This document shows positions 9,836-19,464 of a stretch of 64,000 bases of DNA, piece by piece (within the stretch, counting starts at the first letter, position 1; each line of letters opens with the position of its first letter). Location: contig NZ_CP007511.1 of NCBI RefSeq assembly GCF_000818015.1, forward strand, positions 3,668,501 to 3,732,500, read 5' to 3'. The position numbers were made by a program, and so were the translations under genes. The stretch is from Stutzerimonas balearica DSM 6083 (GTDB lineage: Bacteria; Pseudomonadota; Gammaproteobacteria; Pseudomonadales; Pseudomonadaceae). The notes beneath the pieces were generated by a model. The model saw only the letters and a program-made list of their open reading frames with translations, was not told the DNA's origin and did no database searches.

Positions 9836-11065
9836 ATGAGCGCCGATTCCGCCTCCTCCATCGCCATCGTCGGCGGCGGCCCAGCCGGGCTGATGGCCGC
9901 CGAGGTGCTCAGCCGCGCCGGCTGCACGGTGGACCTCTACGACGCCATGCCCTCGGTAGGGCGCAAGTTCCTGCTCGCCGGCGTCGGCGGGATGAACATC
10001 ACTCACGCCGAGCCTTTTGCCGACTTCGTCACTCGCTATCGCGAGGCCCAGCCAGCGTTGCAGGGTTCGCTCGAGCGCTTCGGCCCCGAAGCGCTGCGCC
10101 AGTGGATCCATGCACTGGGCATCGAGACCTTTGTCGGCAGCTCGGGACGGGTATTCCCCACCGACATGAAGGCTGCCCCCCTGCTGCGGGCGTGGCTCAA
10201 GCGCCTGCGCGAAGCCGGGGTGCGCATCCACACGCGCCACCGCTGGCTGGGCTGGGATGCACAGGGTGCGCTGCGGATTGCCTCGCCGTCGGGCGAGCTT
10301 CGCTTGCACCCGACGGCCACCGTGCTCGCGCTCGGCGGCGGCAGCTGGGCACGGCTGGGCTCGGACGGCGCCTGGGTACCGCAACTGGAGGCTCGCGGAG
10401 TGGCCGTCGCCGCGCTGCAGCCAACCAACTGCGGTTTCGAGGTCGCGGGCTGGAGCGCCCATCTCCGGGAAAGATTTGCCGGTGCGCCGCTGAAGACGGT
10501 CACCCTGCGGCTGCCTGGCGGCACGCCGCGGCGCGGCGAGTTCGTGCTTACCGCCAGCGGCATCGAGGGCAGCCTGGTGTATGCACTGTCGGCGCCGATT
10601 CGCGAGGCCATCAACCGCAGCGGCAAGGTCCGGATCGAACTGGACCTGCTGCCCGATCGCTCGGCCGAGCAGATCGCGCGCGCACTGGCGCGGCCGCGCG
10701 GCTCGCAGTCAATGGCCAAGCATCTGCATCGCCAGCTGCGCCTGGATGGGGTCAAGGCCGCGCTGTTGCGGGAGCTGACCGATACCGCGACCTTCGCCGA
10801 TCCACAGGCTCTGGCGCAGGCAATCAAGGCCCTGCCGATCACCCTGGTACGCCCACGGCCGCTGGACGAAGCCATCAGCAGTGCCGGCGGAGTGCGCTTC
10901 GCCGAGCTCGACGAGAACCTGATGCTGCGCCAGGTACCCGGCGTGTTCTGTGCCGGCGAGATGCTCGACTGGGAGGCGCCGACCGGCGGCTACCTGCTGA
11001 CCGCCTGCTTCGCCAGCGGGCGTGCCGCGGCCGAAGGCCTGCTGCGCTGGCTCGACGCGCGCTGA
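9836..11065 (+). CDS. HI0933-family flavoprotein (predicted FAD-dependent oxidoreductase)
   Basis: A 409-residue protein. It opens with a Rossmann FAD-binding loop (IAIVGGGPAGLMAA, residues 9-22), then GRKFLLAGVGGMNITH, which marks the HI0933/BaiN-type family. VLALGGGSWARLGSDG and a C-terminal FAD-binding stretch (GVFCAGEMLDWEAPTGGYLL) complete the fold. It fits the Pseudomonas subfamily of this group. The substrate is not known; distant members reduce steroid or other enones. The ATG at 9836 follows a short leader; the frame is open further up but without family similarity. Confidence 0.85.
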   Translation: MSADSASSIAIVGGGPAGLMAAEVLSRAGCTVDLYDAMPSVGRKFLLAGVGGMNITHAEPFADFVTRYREAQPALQGSLERFGPEALRQWIHALGIETFVGSSGRVFPTDMKAAPLLRAWLKRLREAGVRIHTRHRWLGWDAQGALRIASPSGELRLHPTATVLALGGGSWARLGSDGAWVPQLEARGVAVAALQPTNCGFEVAGWSAHLRERFAGAPLKTVTLRLPGGTPRRGEFVLTASGIEGSLVYALSAPIREAINRSGKVRIELDLLPDRSAEQIARALARPRGSQSMAKHLHRQLRLDGVKAALLRELTDTATFADPQALAQAIKALPITLVRPRPLDEAISSAGGVRFAELDENLMLRQVPGVFCAGEMLDWEAPTGGYLLTACFASGRAAAEGLLRWLDAR

Positions 11066-11095
11066 GTGGCCCGGCCACGCGGCCGGGCCACCCGT

Positions 11096-12118
11096 CTACA
11101 TCGTCAGCACGATCCGCCCTTCGATGCGCCCGCCGCGCATGTCGTCGAAGATCTGGTTGATGTTGTCCAGCGTGTCGGTATGGATGGTCGCCTTGACCAG
11201 CCCTTCGCCGGCGAAATCCAGCGCCTCCTGCAGATCGGCGCGGGTCCCGACGATCGAGCCGGTGATGCTCACCGCCTTGAGCACCACGTCGAAGATCGGC
11301 GTCGGGAAATCACCCGGCGGCAGGCCCACCAGCGCGACGGTGCCGTGCCGGCGCGCCATGCCGATGGCCTGGCCGAACGCGCTGTTGGACACTGCGGTGA
11401 CCAGCACGCCGTGGGCGCCGCCGATATCGCGCTGAATCACCTCGACCGGATTCTCGGTGCGCGCGTTGACCGTCAGGCTCGCGCCCAGGCGCCGGGCCAG
11501 GTCCAGCTTGGCGTCATCGACGTCCACCGCTGCCACGTGCAGGCCCATCGCCCGCGCATACTGCACCGCCACGTGGCCGAGCCCGCCGATGCCGGAGATC
11601 ACCACCCACTGGCCGGGCCGCGCGCCGGTGACCTTCAGCCCCTTGTAGACGGTGACCCCGGCGCAAAGGATCGGCGCGATGTCTTCGAAGGCGACCTTGT
11701 CCGGCAGCAGGCCGACGTAGTTGGGATCGGCCAGCACGTATTCGGCGTAGCCGCCATTGACCGAGTAACCGGTGTTCTGCTGGCTCTCACAGAGCGTTTC
11801 CCAGCCGGTCAGGCAGTGCTCGCAATAGCCGCAGGCGGTGTACAGCCAGGGCACGCCGACCCGGTCGCCCTCTTTCACCCGCGTCACGCCGGCGCCAACC
11901 GCGGCGACATGGCCGACGCCCTCGTGGCCGGGAATGAACGGCAACGCCGGTTTCACCGGCCAGTCGCCCTCGGCGGCGTGCAGGTCGGTGTGGCAGACGC
12001 CCGAGGCGGCGATCTTCACCAGAATCTGGCCGGGGCCGGGCATCGGCACCCGAACTTCTTCGAGGCGCAACGGCTCGCCGAAGGCATGCACCACAGCAGC
12101 TTTCATGGTTTGAGGCAT
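11096..12118 (-). CDS. adhP: Zinc-dependent alcohol dehydrogenase, AdhP-type
   Basis: A 340-residue medium-chain dehydrogenase that should interconvert primary alcohols such as ethanol and aldehydes with NAD+. The catalytic zinc site ([14 protein letters not shown] and GHEGVG), the four structural-zinc cysteines ([15 protein letters not shown]) and the Rossmann loop ([13 protein letters not shown]) are complete. The start at 12118 follows GGAGAG. It resembles AdhA of P. aeruginosa and E. coli AdhP. It stands alone with a rather long leader. Confidence 0.93.
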   Translation of the reverse strand: MPQTMKAAVVHAFGEPLRLEEVRVPMPGPGQILVKIAASGVCHTDLHAAEGDWPVKPALPFIPGHEGVGHVAAVGAGVTRVKEGDRVGVPWLYTACGYCEHCLTGWETLCESQQNTGYSVNGGYAEYVLADPNYVGLLPDKVAFEDIAPILCAGVTVYKGLKVTGARPGQWVVISGIGGLGHVAVQYARAMGLHVAAVDVDDAKLDLARRLGASLTVNARTENPVEVIQRDIGGAHGVLVTAVSNSAFGQAIGMARRHGTVALVGLPPGDFPTPIFDVVLKAVSITGSIVGTRADLQEALDFAGEGLVKATIHTDTLDNINQIFDDMRGGRIEGRIVLTM

Positions 12119-12239
12119 GAGGCTTCTCTCCAGGGTTGGGATGTTCGAATCTGCTCCTTGCGGATGCGAACAGCCTAGACCTGGATCAGTTGCCAAGCGA
12201 TTGCAGCGACCGTTGGTCGCGCCCTTGCCACCCCGCGGT

Positions 12240-13565
12240 TCAGCGCGGCTTCTTCGCCGGCCTGCCTCCCAGGCTCGGTACCTTGCGGATCGGCTTGGCG
12301 TTGGGTTTTTCGTTCTCGTCGAACCAGTTGCCCAGATGGATGCGGCCCTTGCCCGGCACGTCCTTGGGCTTTTTCGGCTTCTTTGGCTTCTTGATCACTT
12401 GGCCGCCCGGCGCGGTAGCCGGCACGCGGTGTTCGGGAATGAAATCGGGCAGCTCGTGGCGCGGCAGCACCTGGCCGATCAGCGTCTCGATCGCGGCCAA
12501 CTGGTCGACCTCGTCGGCGGCCACCAGGGAAACGGCCTCACCGCTGGCGCCGGCACGGCCGGTGCGCCCGATGCGATGCACATAGTCTTCGGCGACGAAC
12601 GGCAGGTCGAAGTTGACCACCTGCGGCAGGCCCTGGATGTCGAGCCCGCGGGCGGCGACATCGGTAGCCACCAGTATCCGCACTTCACCGGCCTTGAAGC
12701 GCTCCAGCGCGCGCAGACGGCTGGGCTGCGGCTTGTCGCCATGGATCGAGTCAGCCGCGATGCCGGCCCGTTCCAGCGCCTCGACCAAAGCATCGACGCC
12801 CTTGCGCGTCCTGGCGAACACCAGTACCTGCGTCCAGCGGCGCTCCTCGAGCAGCGTCAGGAACAGCTCGGTCTTGCGCTTCTTGTCCACCGGCACCAGC
12901 CATTGCTTGACCGTCTTCGCCGCGGTATTGCGCGGGCTCACCTCGACCGACAGCGGGTCGCGCAGCAGCTCGCCGGCCAGTTGCCGGATGGGCTCGGAAA
13001 AGGTCGCCGAGAACAGCAGGGTCTGGCGCTTTTTCGGTAGTGCAGCGAACAGCTCGTCGAGCTCGCGGGCGAAACCGAGATCGAGCATGCGATCGGCTTC
13101 GTCGAGCACGAGAACTTGCAGCTGGGCGAACTTCACCGCGTTCTGCCGGTACAGATCGAGCAGCCGCCCGGGCGTGGCGACCAGTACATCGATGCCTTTG
13201 CGCAAGGCCATCATCTGCGGATTGAGGCTGACCCCGCCGTACACCGCATAACTGCGCAGGGGCAGGTCCTGCCCGTAGCTACGCAGGCTCTGGTAGACCT
13301 GCTCGGCGAGTTCGCGGGTCGGCACCAGCACCAGCGCGCGCACCGAATTGCTCATCACCTTCGGCCCATCGGTACACAACCGCTGCAGCACAGGCAGGGC
13401 GAAACCGGCGGTCTTGCCGGTGCCGGTCTGCGCCGCCCCCATCAGATCGCGGCCCTTGAGCACGGCGGGAATCGCCTGGGCCTGGATCGGCGTCGGCGTG
13501 TGGTAGTCAAGGCTTTCGAGGGTCCGCAGCAGCGGTTCGATCAGGCCGAGGGAGGCGAAGGTCAT
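12240..13565 (-). CDS. rhlE: DEAD-box ATP-dependent RNA helicase, RhlE-like
   Basis: A 441-residue helicase. Motifs in order: Q motif ([10 protein letters not shown]), Walker A ([11 protein letters not shown]), [27 protein letters not shown], and in domain 2 ARGLDI and [10 protein letters not shown]. The C-terminus is a basic tail with a [10 protein letters not shown] repeat, expected to bind RNA. Such enzymes unwind RNA duplexes in ribosome assembly or RNA decay. The tail and overall resemblance point to the RhlE group, but assignment among Pseudomonas paralogues is less certain than the helicase call. The start at 13565 gives the conserved MTFASLGL. Confidence 0.9.
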   Translation of the reverse strand: MTFASLGLIEPLLRTLESLDYHTPTPIQAQAIPAVLKGRDLMGAAQTGTGKTAGFALPVLQRLCTDGPKVMSNSVRALVLVPTRELAEQVYQSLRSYGQDLPLRSYAVYGGVSLNPQMMALRKGIDVLVATPGRLLDLYRQNAVKFAQLQVLVLDEADRMLDLGFARELDELFAALPKKRQTLLFSATFSEPIRQLAGELLRDPLSVEVSPRNTAAKTVKQWLVPVDKKRKTELFLTLLEERRWTQVLVFARTRKGVDALVEALERAGIAADSIHGDKPQPSRLRALERFKAGEVRILVATDVAARGLDIQGLPQVVNFDLPFVAEDYVHRIGRTGRAGASGEAVSLVAADEVDQLAAIETLIGQVLPRHELPDFIPEHRVPATAPGGQVIKKPKKPKKPKDVPGKGRIHLGNWFDENEKPNAKPIRKVPSLGGRPAKKPR

Positions 13566-13784
13566 GGCAGGCTCGCAGCGCCGCAACGGGCGGATGAAAA
13601 GACGCGGATTCTAACAGGCCAGGGCGGCGCCACCGCGAACTTCGCCGGCTGTCGGCATGCGCGAGCGCTGCAGGCATGCGCCAGGGACGGCCACGCGCGC
13701 ACCCGCGGCAGCGGCCTCGCTTCTTGACCCTGTACCTTGTGTTTGTCGGCGCCGCCCCGTAAGGTGCGCGCGTTTTTCTAATCC

Positions 13785-13980
13785 GCCAAGGTGTGCGCGC
13801 CCCCATGGGGCCGCATTAAACGGGAAGCCGGTGCGCTCGCAGGAGCAAACCCGGCGCTGCCCCCGCAACGGTAATCGACCGCGATCAGCCGATCGCAGTC
13901 CGCTCAACGGCCACTGTGCACAGCACGGGAAGGCGAGCGGGCCGAGTCGAGAGCCCGGAGACCGGCCTGGACGGATTCGA
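13785..13980 (+). ncRNA. Cobalamin (adenosylcobalamin) riboswitch
   Basis: Upstream of btuB lie the ordered blocks of a cobalamin riboswitch: a GGGAAGCCGGTG segment near 13822, the CTGCCCCCGCAACGGTAA core near 13857, GGGAAGGCGAG near 13927, and the B12-box-like GCCCGGAGACCGGCC near 13952. The order and spacing match the known class. It should bind adenosylcobalamin and lower btuB expression. The exact ends are approximate. The expression platform is probably the hairpin at 14040-14069. Confidence 0.92.
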
Positions 13981-14039
13981 CTGGTGTTGCGGAGGGCAGC
14001 ACCGTCAAGCGTCGCGCTCGTGCGCGCTTGTTCCTGCCC

Positions 14040-14069
14040 TCCTCAAAAGTCTTCCTTCGCTTTTGAGGA
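14040..14069 (+). promoter_or_regulatory. Shine-Dalgarno-sequestering hairpin, riboswitch expression platform
   Basis: A perfect 10-bp stem (TCCTCAAAAG / CTTTTGAGGA) with a 10-base loop includes GAGGA, the ribosome binding site of btuB, six bases before the ATG at 14075. Formed in the B12-bound state it would block translation. There is no T-run, which argues for translational rather than transcriptional control. Confidence 0.82.
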
Positions 14070-14074
14070 TCCTG

Positions 14075-15946
14075 ATGAAATCGCTCAACCCCCTCGCCCT
14101 GGCCATTGCGGCCCTGGTGCCCACGCTGGCCAGCGCGGCCGATCCGCTCGCCTACGACGACCAGCTGAAACTGGACGATCTGGTCGTCACTTCGGCGCGC
14201 CTGCCGCAGACCCGGTCCGAGGCAACCAACCTGACCACCGTCTTCACCCGCGACGACATCGATCGCCTGCAACCGAGCACCGTCGCCGACCTGCTCAGCC
14301 GCGTGCCGGGCGTGCAGATCGGCCAGTCCGGCGGCCGCGGCAGCATCACCGGGCTGTATGTACGCGGCACCAAATCGGCACAGACACTGGTGCTGATCGA
14401 CGGCCAGCGGGTCAACAACGCCAGCGGCGGCGCCGCCCCGCTGGAATACCTGAGCGTGGAGCAGATCGAACGCGTCGAGGTCTCGCGCGGTGCCAACTCG
14501 GTGATCTTCGGTTCCGAAGCCATGGGCGGCGTGATCCAGATCTTTACCCGCCGCGGCCAGAGCGAAGGGCTGCAGCCGCGGGTCCGCATGGCTTATGGCA
14601 ACCGTGGCACCTGGGAGCGCAGCGCCGGCCTCTCCGGCGGCAACGGCGCCACACGCTTCAGCCTGAATGCCAGCGCCGAGGACACCGACGGCACCAATCG
14701 CACCGATGCCGAGCAGGGCCCGAACAGCGATCACGACGCCTATCGCAACAACGGGCTCAGCCTGAACCTCAGCCACCGCTTCAGCGAGGATGTCGAGGCC
14801 GGCCTGAGCCTGCTCGACCAGCGCGGCGAGACCGAGTACGACCTCGGCTACATGGGCAGCTACCCCTACGACGAGTTCGAGCTCAAGAGCTACGCCAGCT
14901 ATCTCGCGGCGCAGATCAACGACATCTGGAACAGCCGCCTCGAACTCGGCCACAGCGAGTCGCGGCGTTTCTTCCGCGCCGACGACAGCAACGCCAAGGA
15001 CTCGCTGAGCACCTACCGGGACACGGTCAACTGGCTCAACGATCTGCGCCTGAACGCAGAACACAGCCTGACGCTTGGCGCCGAATGGTACGAAGACAGC
15101 CTCAACAGCAACACCGCCTACGCCGAAGACCGGCGCTGGAACAAGGCCGCCTACGTGCAGCACCGCTTCAGCGGCGAACACTTCTCCACCGAACTGGGCG
15201 TGCGGCATGACGACAACGAGCAGTTCGGCCACGAAAACAGCTGGCGCGGCGCGCTGACATTGCCGCTCGATACCCGCAACCAGCTGGTGTTCAGCTACAG
15301 CGAAGGCTTCCGCGCGCCGACCTTCATGGACCTGTATTACCCCTATGGCGCCAACCCGGACCTGCAGCCCGAGCGCTCGAAGAGCTATGAAGTGCAATGG
15401 CGCAGCCAGCTCGCCGAGCGCACCCGCCTGGAAGCCTCGATCTACCGCACCGACATCGAAGACGCCATCGTGCTCGACTCCAGCTGGACGCCGATGAACA
15501 TCTCCGAGGCGCGCATCAATGGCTTCGAAGCCGCACTGTCCCATGAGCTGATGGGCTGGCACGGCGAACTGGGCGTCAGCGTCATCGATCCGCGCGACCG
15601 CGACACCGGCAAGACGCTCAGCCGCCGCGCCCGACGCACGCTGAGCCTCGACCTGGACCGCCAGTTCGGCGCCGTGTCGGTCGGTGCCAGCTGGCGCACC
15701 GTCAGCCGTGCCTACAGCGACGAGGCCAATACGCGCGAACTGGCCGGCTATGGCGTACTCGGCGTGCGCAGCAGCTGGCAGGTCAGCGACGAGATCGAAC
15801 TGGGGCTGAAGGTCGACAACCTGCTGGACAAGCGTTACGTGCTGGCCCAGGACACCGACTACTCGAGCTTCCCGAGCGTCGTGCGCGACTACGTCGAGGA
15901 GGGCCGCATGGCGCAGCTTTCGGTGACCTGGACGCCGTCGCTCTGA
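14075..15946 (+). CDS. btuB: TonB-dependent outer-membrane cobalamin receptor BtuB
   Basis: A 623-residue outer-membrane receptor that imports vitamin B12 with TonB energy. It has a signal peptide (1-22, cut after TLASAA), a TonB box (DDLVVTSARL), a plug domain (about 45-160, with RVPGVQIGQSGGRG and LIDGQRVNNASGG) and a beta-barrel ending in an aromatic-rich last strand (LSVTWTPSL). Length is typical of BtuB. The riboswitch directly upstream and the btuFCD genes directly downstream make the substrate call strong. The start at 14075 has its GAGGA inside the regulatory hairpin. Confidence 0.95.
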   Translation: MKSLNPLALAIAALVPTLASAADPLAYDDQLKLDDLVVTSARLPQTRSEATNLTTVFTRDDIDRLQPSTVADLLSRVPGVQIGQSGGRGSITGLYVRGTKSAQTLVLIDGQRVNNASGGAAPLEYLSVEQIERVEVSRGANSVIFGSEAMGGVIQIFTRRGQSEGLQPRVRMAYGNRGTWERSAGLSGGNGATRFSLNASAEDTDGTNRTDAEQGPNSDHDAYRNNGLSLNLSHRFSEDVEAGLSLLDQRGETEYDLGYMGSYPYDEFELKSYASYLAAQINDIWNSRLELGHSESRRFFRADDSNAKDSLSTYRDTVNWLNDLRLNAEHSLTLGAEWYEDSLNSNTAYAEDRRWNKAAYVQHRFSGEHFSTELGVRHDDNEQFGHENSWRGALTLPLDTRNQLVFSYSEGFRAPTFMDLYYPYGANPDLQPERSKSYEVQWRSQLAERTRLEASIYRTDIEDAIVLDSSWTPMNISEARINGFEAALSHELMGWHGELGVSVIDPRDRDTGKTLSRRARRTLSLDLDRQFGAVSVGASWRTVSRAYSDEANTRELAGYGVLGVRSSWQVSDEIELGLKVDNLLDKRYVLAQDTDYSSFPSVVRDYVEEGRMAQLSVTWTPSL

Positions 15947-16032
15947 ACCGCCGGCGGACCGTCTGCGGCCCGTTCGTCTGGCGCGGGCGGGAGTGGTACG
16001 CTCGCGCCTCTGTCGATACCGGGGCTCGCCGT

Positions 16033-16818
16033 GTGCTGCGCGATCTGAAATACGCTTGCTGTCTGCTCGGCGCGCTGCTGGCCCCGCTGGCCCCGCTGGC
16101 CGCGCAAGCGGCCCCCTCTCGGGTCGTCTCGCTGGACCTGTGCATGGACTGGGCGCTGGCGCACTACGCCAGGCCTGCTCAGGTCGCTGCACTCTCGCCG
16201 ATGCATCGGCGCTATCGGTTGCCGGCTTTCGACGGTGACTGGCCCGAGCATGACGGCTCGCTGGAGCGCCTCGTCGAATTGCGACCGGACCTGGTGCTGG
16301 TCGGCCAGTACAGTGCCCTGCTCCTGCGCGAGCGTCTGCGCGCGCTCGGCATACGCGTCGAAGTCATTCCACTGCCGACCACCCTGGCCGAAATCGAGGG
16401 CTACGAGCGTCGGCTACTCGAACTACTCGGCCAGGACCCGGACCGCGCCACGGCGCCCCCGGCGCCGCATCAGCCGGAACCGGATGCCCCACGCCTGCTG
16501 CTGCTCGGTGCCAACGGCATCGGCACCGGGCGCGATACCTTCGAGCACCAGCTGATCGAACAGGCCGGCTGGCGCAACTACCTCGGGCAGTCCGGCCACG
16601 TCCGCCTCGATCTGGAGGCCATCGTGGCCGACCCGCCGGATGCCATCCTGTTCGCCGCCGCCCCCGAACGGGCACTGGCCAACAGCTTCGCCCAACATCC
16701 TGCGCTGCGCCGGGCCATTGCGCCCAAGGCCTGGCTGAGCACCGACTACTGGCGCTGGCAGTGCCCCGGGCCCTGGATGTGGGATCTGATAGGACAGCTC
16801 AACCAATGGCTCGATTAG
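16033..16818 (+). CDS. btuF: Periplasmic cobalamin-binding protein, BtuF-like
   Basis: A 261-residue ABC substrate-binding protein of the helical-backbone type. It has a signal peptide (residues 1-26, ending AAQAA) and the class features SRVVSLDLCMDWAL near 29 and PDLVLVGQ near 84. Tryptophans near 237-243 (DYWRWQCPG) may line the ligand site. It should capture cobalamin in the periplasm and hand it to BtuCD. It starts with GTG and overlaps the permease gene by 13 bases. The siderophore family shares this fold; context decides for B12. Confidence 0.87.
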   Translation: MLRDLKYACCLLGALLAPLAPLAAQAAPSRVVSLDLCMDWALAHYARPAQVAALSPMHRRYRLPAFDGDWPEHDGSLERLVELRPDLVLVGQYSALLLRERLRALGIRVEVIPLPTTLAEIEGYERRLLELLGQDPDRATAPPAPHQPEPDAPRLLLLGANGIGTGRDTFEHQLIEQAGWRNYLGQSGHVRLDLEAIVADPPDAILFAAAPERALANSFAQHPALRRAIAPKAWLSTDYWRWQCPGPWMWDLIGQLNQWLD

Positions 16819-17792
16819 TCACTCCCGCGCTCGCGCTGCTGCTGGCCGCCAGCGCGCTGCTCTCGCTCAGCCTCGGCTCCACCTCGGTGCCGGTGCTCGG
16901 CGGCCTCGGCGACTGGCTGGCCGGCAAGGCCAGCCTCGGTGCGATCGTCATTGGCGACATCCGTTTGCCGCGCACACTGCTGGCCCTGGGCGTTGGCGCT
17001 GCGCTCGGCCTGAGCGGTGCCGCCTTGCAGGGGCTGTTGCGCAATCCGCTGGCCGATCCGGCGCTGACAGGCGCCAGCCAGGGTGCGGCACTCGGCGCGG
17101 CTGCGGTGTTCTACTTCGGCCTGCTGCCGCAGCTGGGTAGCGCCGCCCCGGCCGTGGCGGGCCTTGCCGGGGCACTGGCGGCCCTGTTGCTGATGCTGGC
17201 GCTGGCCGGAGGGGCCCGGCCTGCGATGGTCATCATGGCGGGGCTGGCAATCTCCACCCTTGCCGGTGCCGCACTGGCAACCGTGCTCAACTTTGCTCCC
17301 AACCCCTACGCCATGCAGGAACTGGTGTTCTGGCTGCTGGGCTCGGTGTCCGAGCGCGGTCTCGACCATCTGGCGCTGCTGGGCCCGGCGCTGCTGGCCG
17401 GTGCCGCTCTGATCTTCAGCCAGCGGCGCCTGCTCAGCGGCCTCAGTCTGGGCGAGCAGGTGGCCGAGAGCATGGGCCTGAACGTGCGCCGTGGCAGCCG
17501 CCTGATCGTGCTCGGCGTCGCCCTGTTGGTCGGCAGCTCGGTCGCGGTGGCCGGCGCCATCGGTTTTGTCGGTCTGCTGGTGCCACACCTGGTGCGGCCG
17601 CTGGTTCGCCACCGGCCGGAGCGAGTGCTGCTGCCGGCGGCCCTGGCCGGCGCCACGCTGGTCTGCCTGGCTGACATCGGCGTGCGCCTGCTGCCGCCCG
17701 GCCGGGAACTCAAGCTCGGCGTGCTGACCGCGCTGCTCGGTACACCGCTGTTCGTCTGGCTGGTCTGGAAGGAGCGCAACCGATGGAGCTGA
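16806..17792 (+). CDS. btuC: Cobalamin ABC transporter permease BtuC (FecCD family)
   Basis: A 328-residue inner-membrane permease with nine to ten helices. FecCD signatures include RLPRTLLALGVGAALGLSGA near 57-76, the stretch PLADPALTGASQGA, and GAIGFVGLLVPHLVRPLV near 252. It forms the channel of the BtuCD importer. The ATG at 16806 lies inside the end of btuF, and the 3' end overlaps btuD by 10 bases, so the three are translationally coupled. Confidence 0.92.
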   Translation: MARLVTPALALLLAASALLSLSLGSTSVPVLGGLGDWLAGKASLGAIVIGDIRLPRTLLALGVGAALGLSGAALQGLLRNPLADPALTGASQGAALGAAAVFYFGLLPQLGSAAPAVAGLAGALAALLLMLALAGGARPAMVIMAGLAISTLAGAALATVLNFAPNPYAMQELVFWLLGSVSERGLDHLALLGPALLAGAALIFSQRRLLSGLSLGEQVAESMGLNVRRGSRLIVLGVALLVGSSVAVAGAIGFVGLLVPHLVRPLVRHRPERVLLPAALAGATLVCLADIGVRLLPPGRELKLGVLTALLGTPLFVWLVWKERNRWS

Positions 17793-18511
17793 TCGACGCG
17801 AAACAGCTGGCGGTGCCCGGCCGCCTGCATGGCATCGACCTGACGCTAACGCCTGGGCAGATGCTCGGCCTGATCGGCCCCAACGGCTCGGGAAAATCGA
17901 CCGTTCTGCAATGCCTGGCCGGCATCCAGACCCATGCCGGGCAGGTCGCACTCGAAGGCCGTGACGCGCGACAGCTGCCGGCCAGCATCCGGGCCAGGCG
18001 GATCGGCCTGCTGCCTCAGGCCTGCCAGAGCGCCTGGGCGCTGAGCGTAGGCGACGTGGTGGCGCTTGGCCGGCTGCCCTGGCACGACAGGGACGCTGCG
18101 GCCATCGGCCGGGCCATCGAACAGACCGGCATCGGTGCCTGGCTCGGCGAGCGCGTCGACCACCTTTCCGGCGGCGAGCAGGCGCGCGTCTGGCTGGCTC
18201 GGGTGCTGGCGGGCGAGCCTCACCTGCTGCTGGCCGACGAGCCGATCGCCAGCCTCGACCTGCTCCATCAGCGCAACGTCATGCAACTGCTGCGCGAATA
18301 CGCCGCCGGCGAGCGCGGAGTGATCGTCGCCCTGCACGACCTGGCGTTGGCCGCGCGCTACTGCGATCGCCTCTGCCTGCTCCACGGCGGGCGCGTGCAG
18401 GCCGCCGGCACGCCCGCCGAGGTACTGACCGAGGCCAACCTGCAGGCGGTCTTTGGCGTCGAGGTCAAGGTCGACCTCGACGTTCACCCTCCCATCGTCT
18501 CCCTGAGGTGA
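17783..18511 (+). CDS. btuD: Cobalamin ABC transporter ATPase BtuD
   Basis: A 242-residue ABC ATPase: Walker A GPNGSGKST (about 32-40), Q-loop LPQACQS, signature LSGGEQARV, Walker B LLLADEP and switch His in ALHDLALA. It powers BtuC. The C-terminal part (VFGVEVKVDLDVHPPIV) is typical of vitamin B12 and siderophore ATPases. It overlaps btuC, and its stop TGA lies within the Shine-Dalgarno region of the next gene. Confidence 0.93.
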   Translation: MELIDAKQLAVPGRLHGIDLTLTPGQMLGLIGPNGSGKSTVLQCLAGIQTHAGQVALEGRDARQLPASIRARRIGLLPQACQSAWALSVGDVVALGRLPWHDRDAAAIGRAIEQTGIGAWLGERVDHLSGGEQARVWLARVLAGEPHLLLADEPIASLDLLHQRNVMQLLREYAAGERGVIVALHDLALAARYCDRLCLLHGGRVQAAGTPAEVLTEANLQAVFGVEVKVDLDVHPPIVSLR

Positions 18512-18516
18512 AGCCC

Positions 18517-19050
18517 ATGGCGCTGAAACCCGGCAAGAACCTCGATGAACTCTGCTATCCGTTCATCTACGAAACCGCTTACCTGTGCGATTACGAGGTC
18601 ATCACCGACGAGCTGTGCGGGCACATCGGGGCGGTGCTGGCAGACCTGCCGGACGAGATGGTCGACCTGCGTGCCGACCTCGAGCAGCTGCAGCCGCTGG
18701 CCTTCCACCTCAACGGCTCGGTGCGCGGGCGGCTGGCGATCGACGAAACGCACATTGCCTGGCTGACGCAGCGGCTCGCGCACTATCGTGCCGAGGTCGC
18801 CGAACGGCTCACCGGCTTCGTCCTGCCGCGCGGCACGGCGCCGGTGCCGCAGCTGCATCTGGCGCGCTCGGCGGCGAAAAAAGCCATCCGCGCGCTGGTG
18901 CGGGTCGATGAAGAGGGGCGCGAAGTGCCCATGCTGCTGCCGCGGCTGCTCAACCTGATGTGCAACTTCTGCTTTACCCTGACACTGGTGATCAACCAGC
19001 GGCGCGGTGTGGCCGAGGTGCCGTTCAAGAGCGAAAGCTACGGCCGCTGA
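18517..19050 (+). CDS. Divergent PduO-like cob(I)alamin adenosyltransferase family protein
   Basis: A 177-residue all-helical protein. Residues from FVLPRGTAPVPQLHLARSA onward align by eye with the C-terminal half of PduO-type ATP:cob(I)alamin adenosyltransferases, where the family has a FVLPGG...ALHLAR...RRAER pattern. The N-terminal glycine-rich ATP loop of PduO (TGDxGxT) is absent, and RRAER reads KKAIRA. It may be an altered or non-catalytic member. Its place behind btuFCD, starting in the stop region of btuD, ties it to cobalamin. ATG 18517 was chosen for the GAGGTG site; a GTG at 18508 is possible. Confidence 0.68.
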   Translation: MALKPGKNLDELCYPFIYETAYLCDYEVITDELCGHIGAVLADLPDEMVDLRADLEQLQPLAFHLNGSVRGRLAIDETHIAWLTQRLAHYRAEVAERLTGFVLPRGTAPVPQLHLARSAAKKAIRALVRVDEEGREVPMLLPRLLNLMCNFCFTLTLVINQRRGVAEVPFKSESYGR

Positions 19051-19056
19051 TACGCC

Positions 19057-19464
19057 TCAGGCGAGCTGGCGCGGAATGCGGTAGAGCAGGAACAGCACCA
19101 GGCTGGCACCGACCAGCAGCAACCGCGCGATGGGCTCCAGGCCGCAGAGCGCACCAAGCGCGGCAGACCAGCCCGGCAACGATGCCACCAGCAGGCCACG
19201 GCGGCGAACACGGCGCAAAGCCGCCCAGGCCTGGGCCTCGAGATCGCTGCCCAGCGCCTGCTCGGTAGCGATCAGCTGGTGCTTGAAGGCGGTAAAGCGA
19301 CCCAGGCTGGGAAACAGCCCGACCAGTCCGAGTGCGAACGACACCAGCGCGCCCTGCTCGGCCAGCGGCGGCAGGCGACCGAGCAGCAGCACCGGCACGA
19401 CCAGCAGCACGATGTGCAGCCAGCCATCGCGCACCAGCCGGCGGCGCCATTGCGCGCGCGTCAT
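19057..19464 (-). CDS. Small membrane protein of unknown function
   Basis: A 135-residue protein with hydrophobic segments near 16-30, 38-52 and 95-130 (four helices at most) and a basic central stretch (ALRRVRRRG). I recognise no domain. Its start overlaps the ribA stop by ATGA, so it is co-translated with GTP cyclohydrolase II and is the last gene of that unit. A link to flavin metabolism is not shown by the sequence. Confidence 0.68.
   Translation of the reverse strand: MTRAQWRRRLVRDGWLHIVLLVVPVLLLGRLPPLAEQGALVSFALGLVGLFPSLGRFTAFKHQLIATEQALGSDLEAQAWAALRRVRRRGLLVASLPGWSAALGALCGLEPIARLLLVGASLVLFLLYRIPRQLA

Noticed and set aside
12361..12400. Simple repeat coding [10 protein letters not shown] as a separate element
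   Set aside because: It is part of the basic tail of the DEAD-box helicase and in frame.
13904..16192. 762-codon open frame on the minus strand
   Set aside because: It is antisense to btuB, a complete receptor gene; long antisense frames are expected at this GC content.
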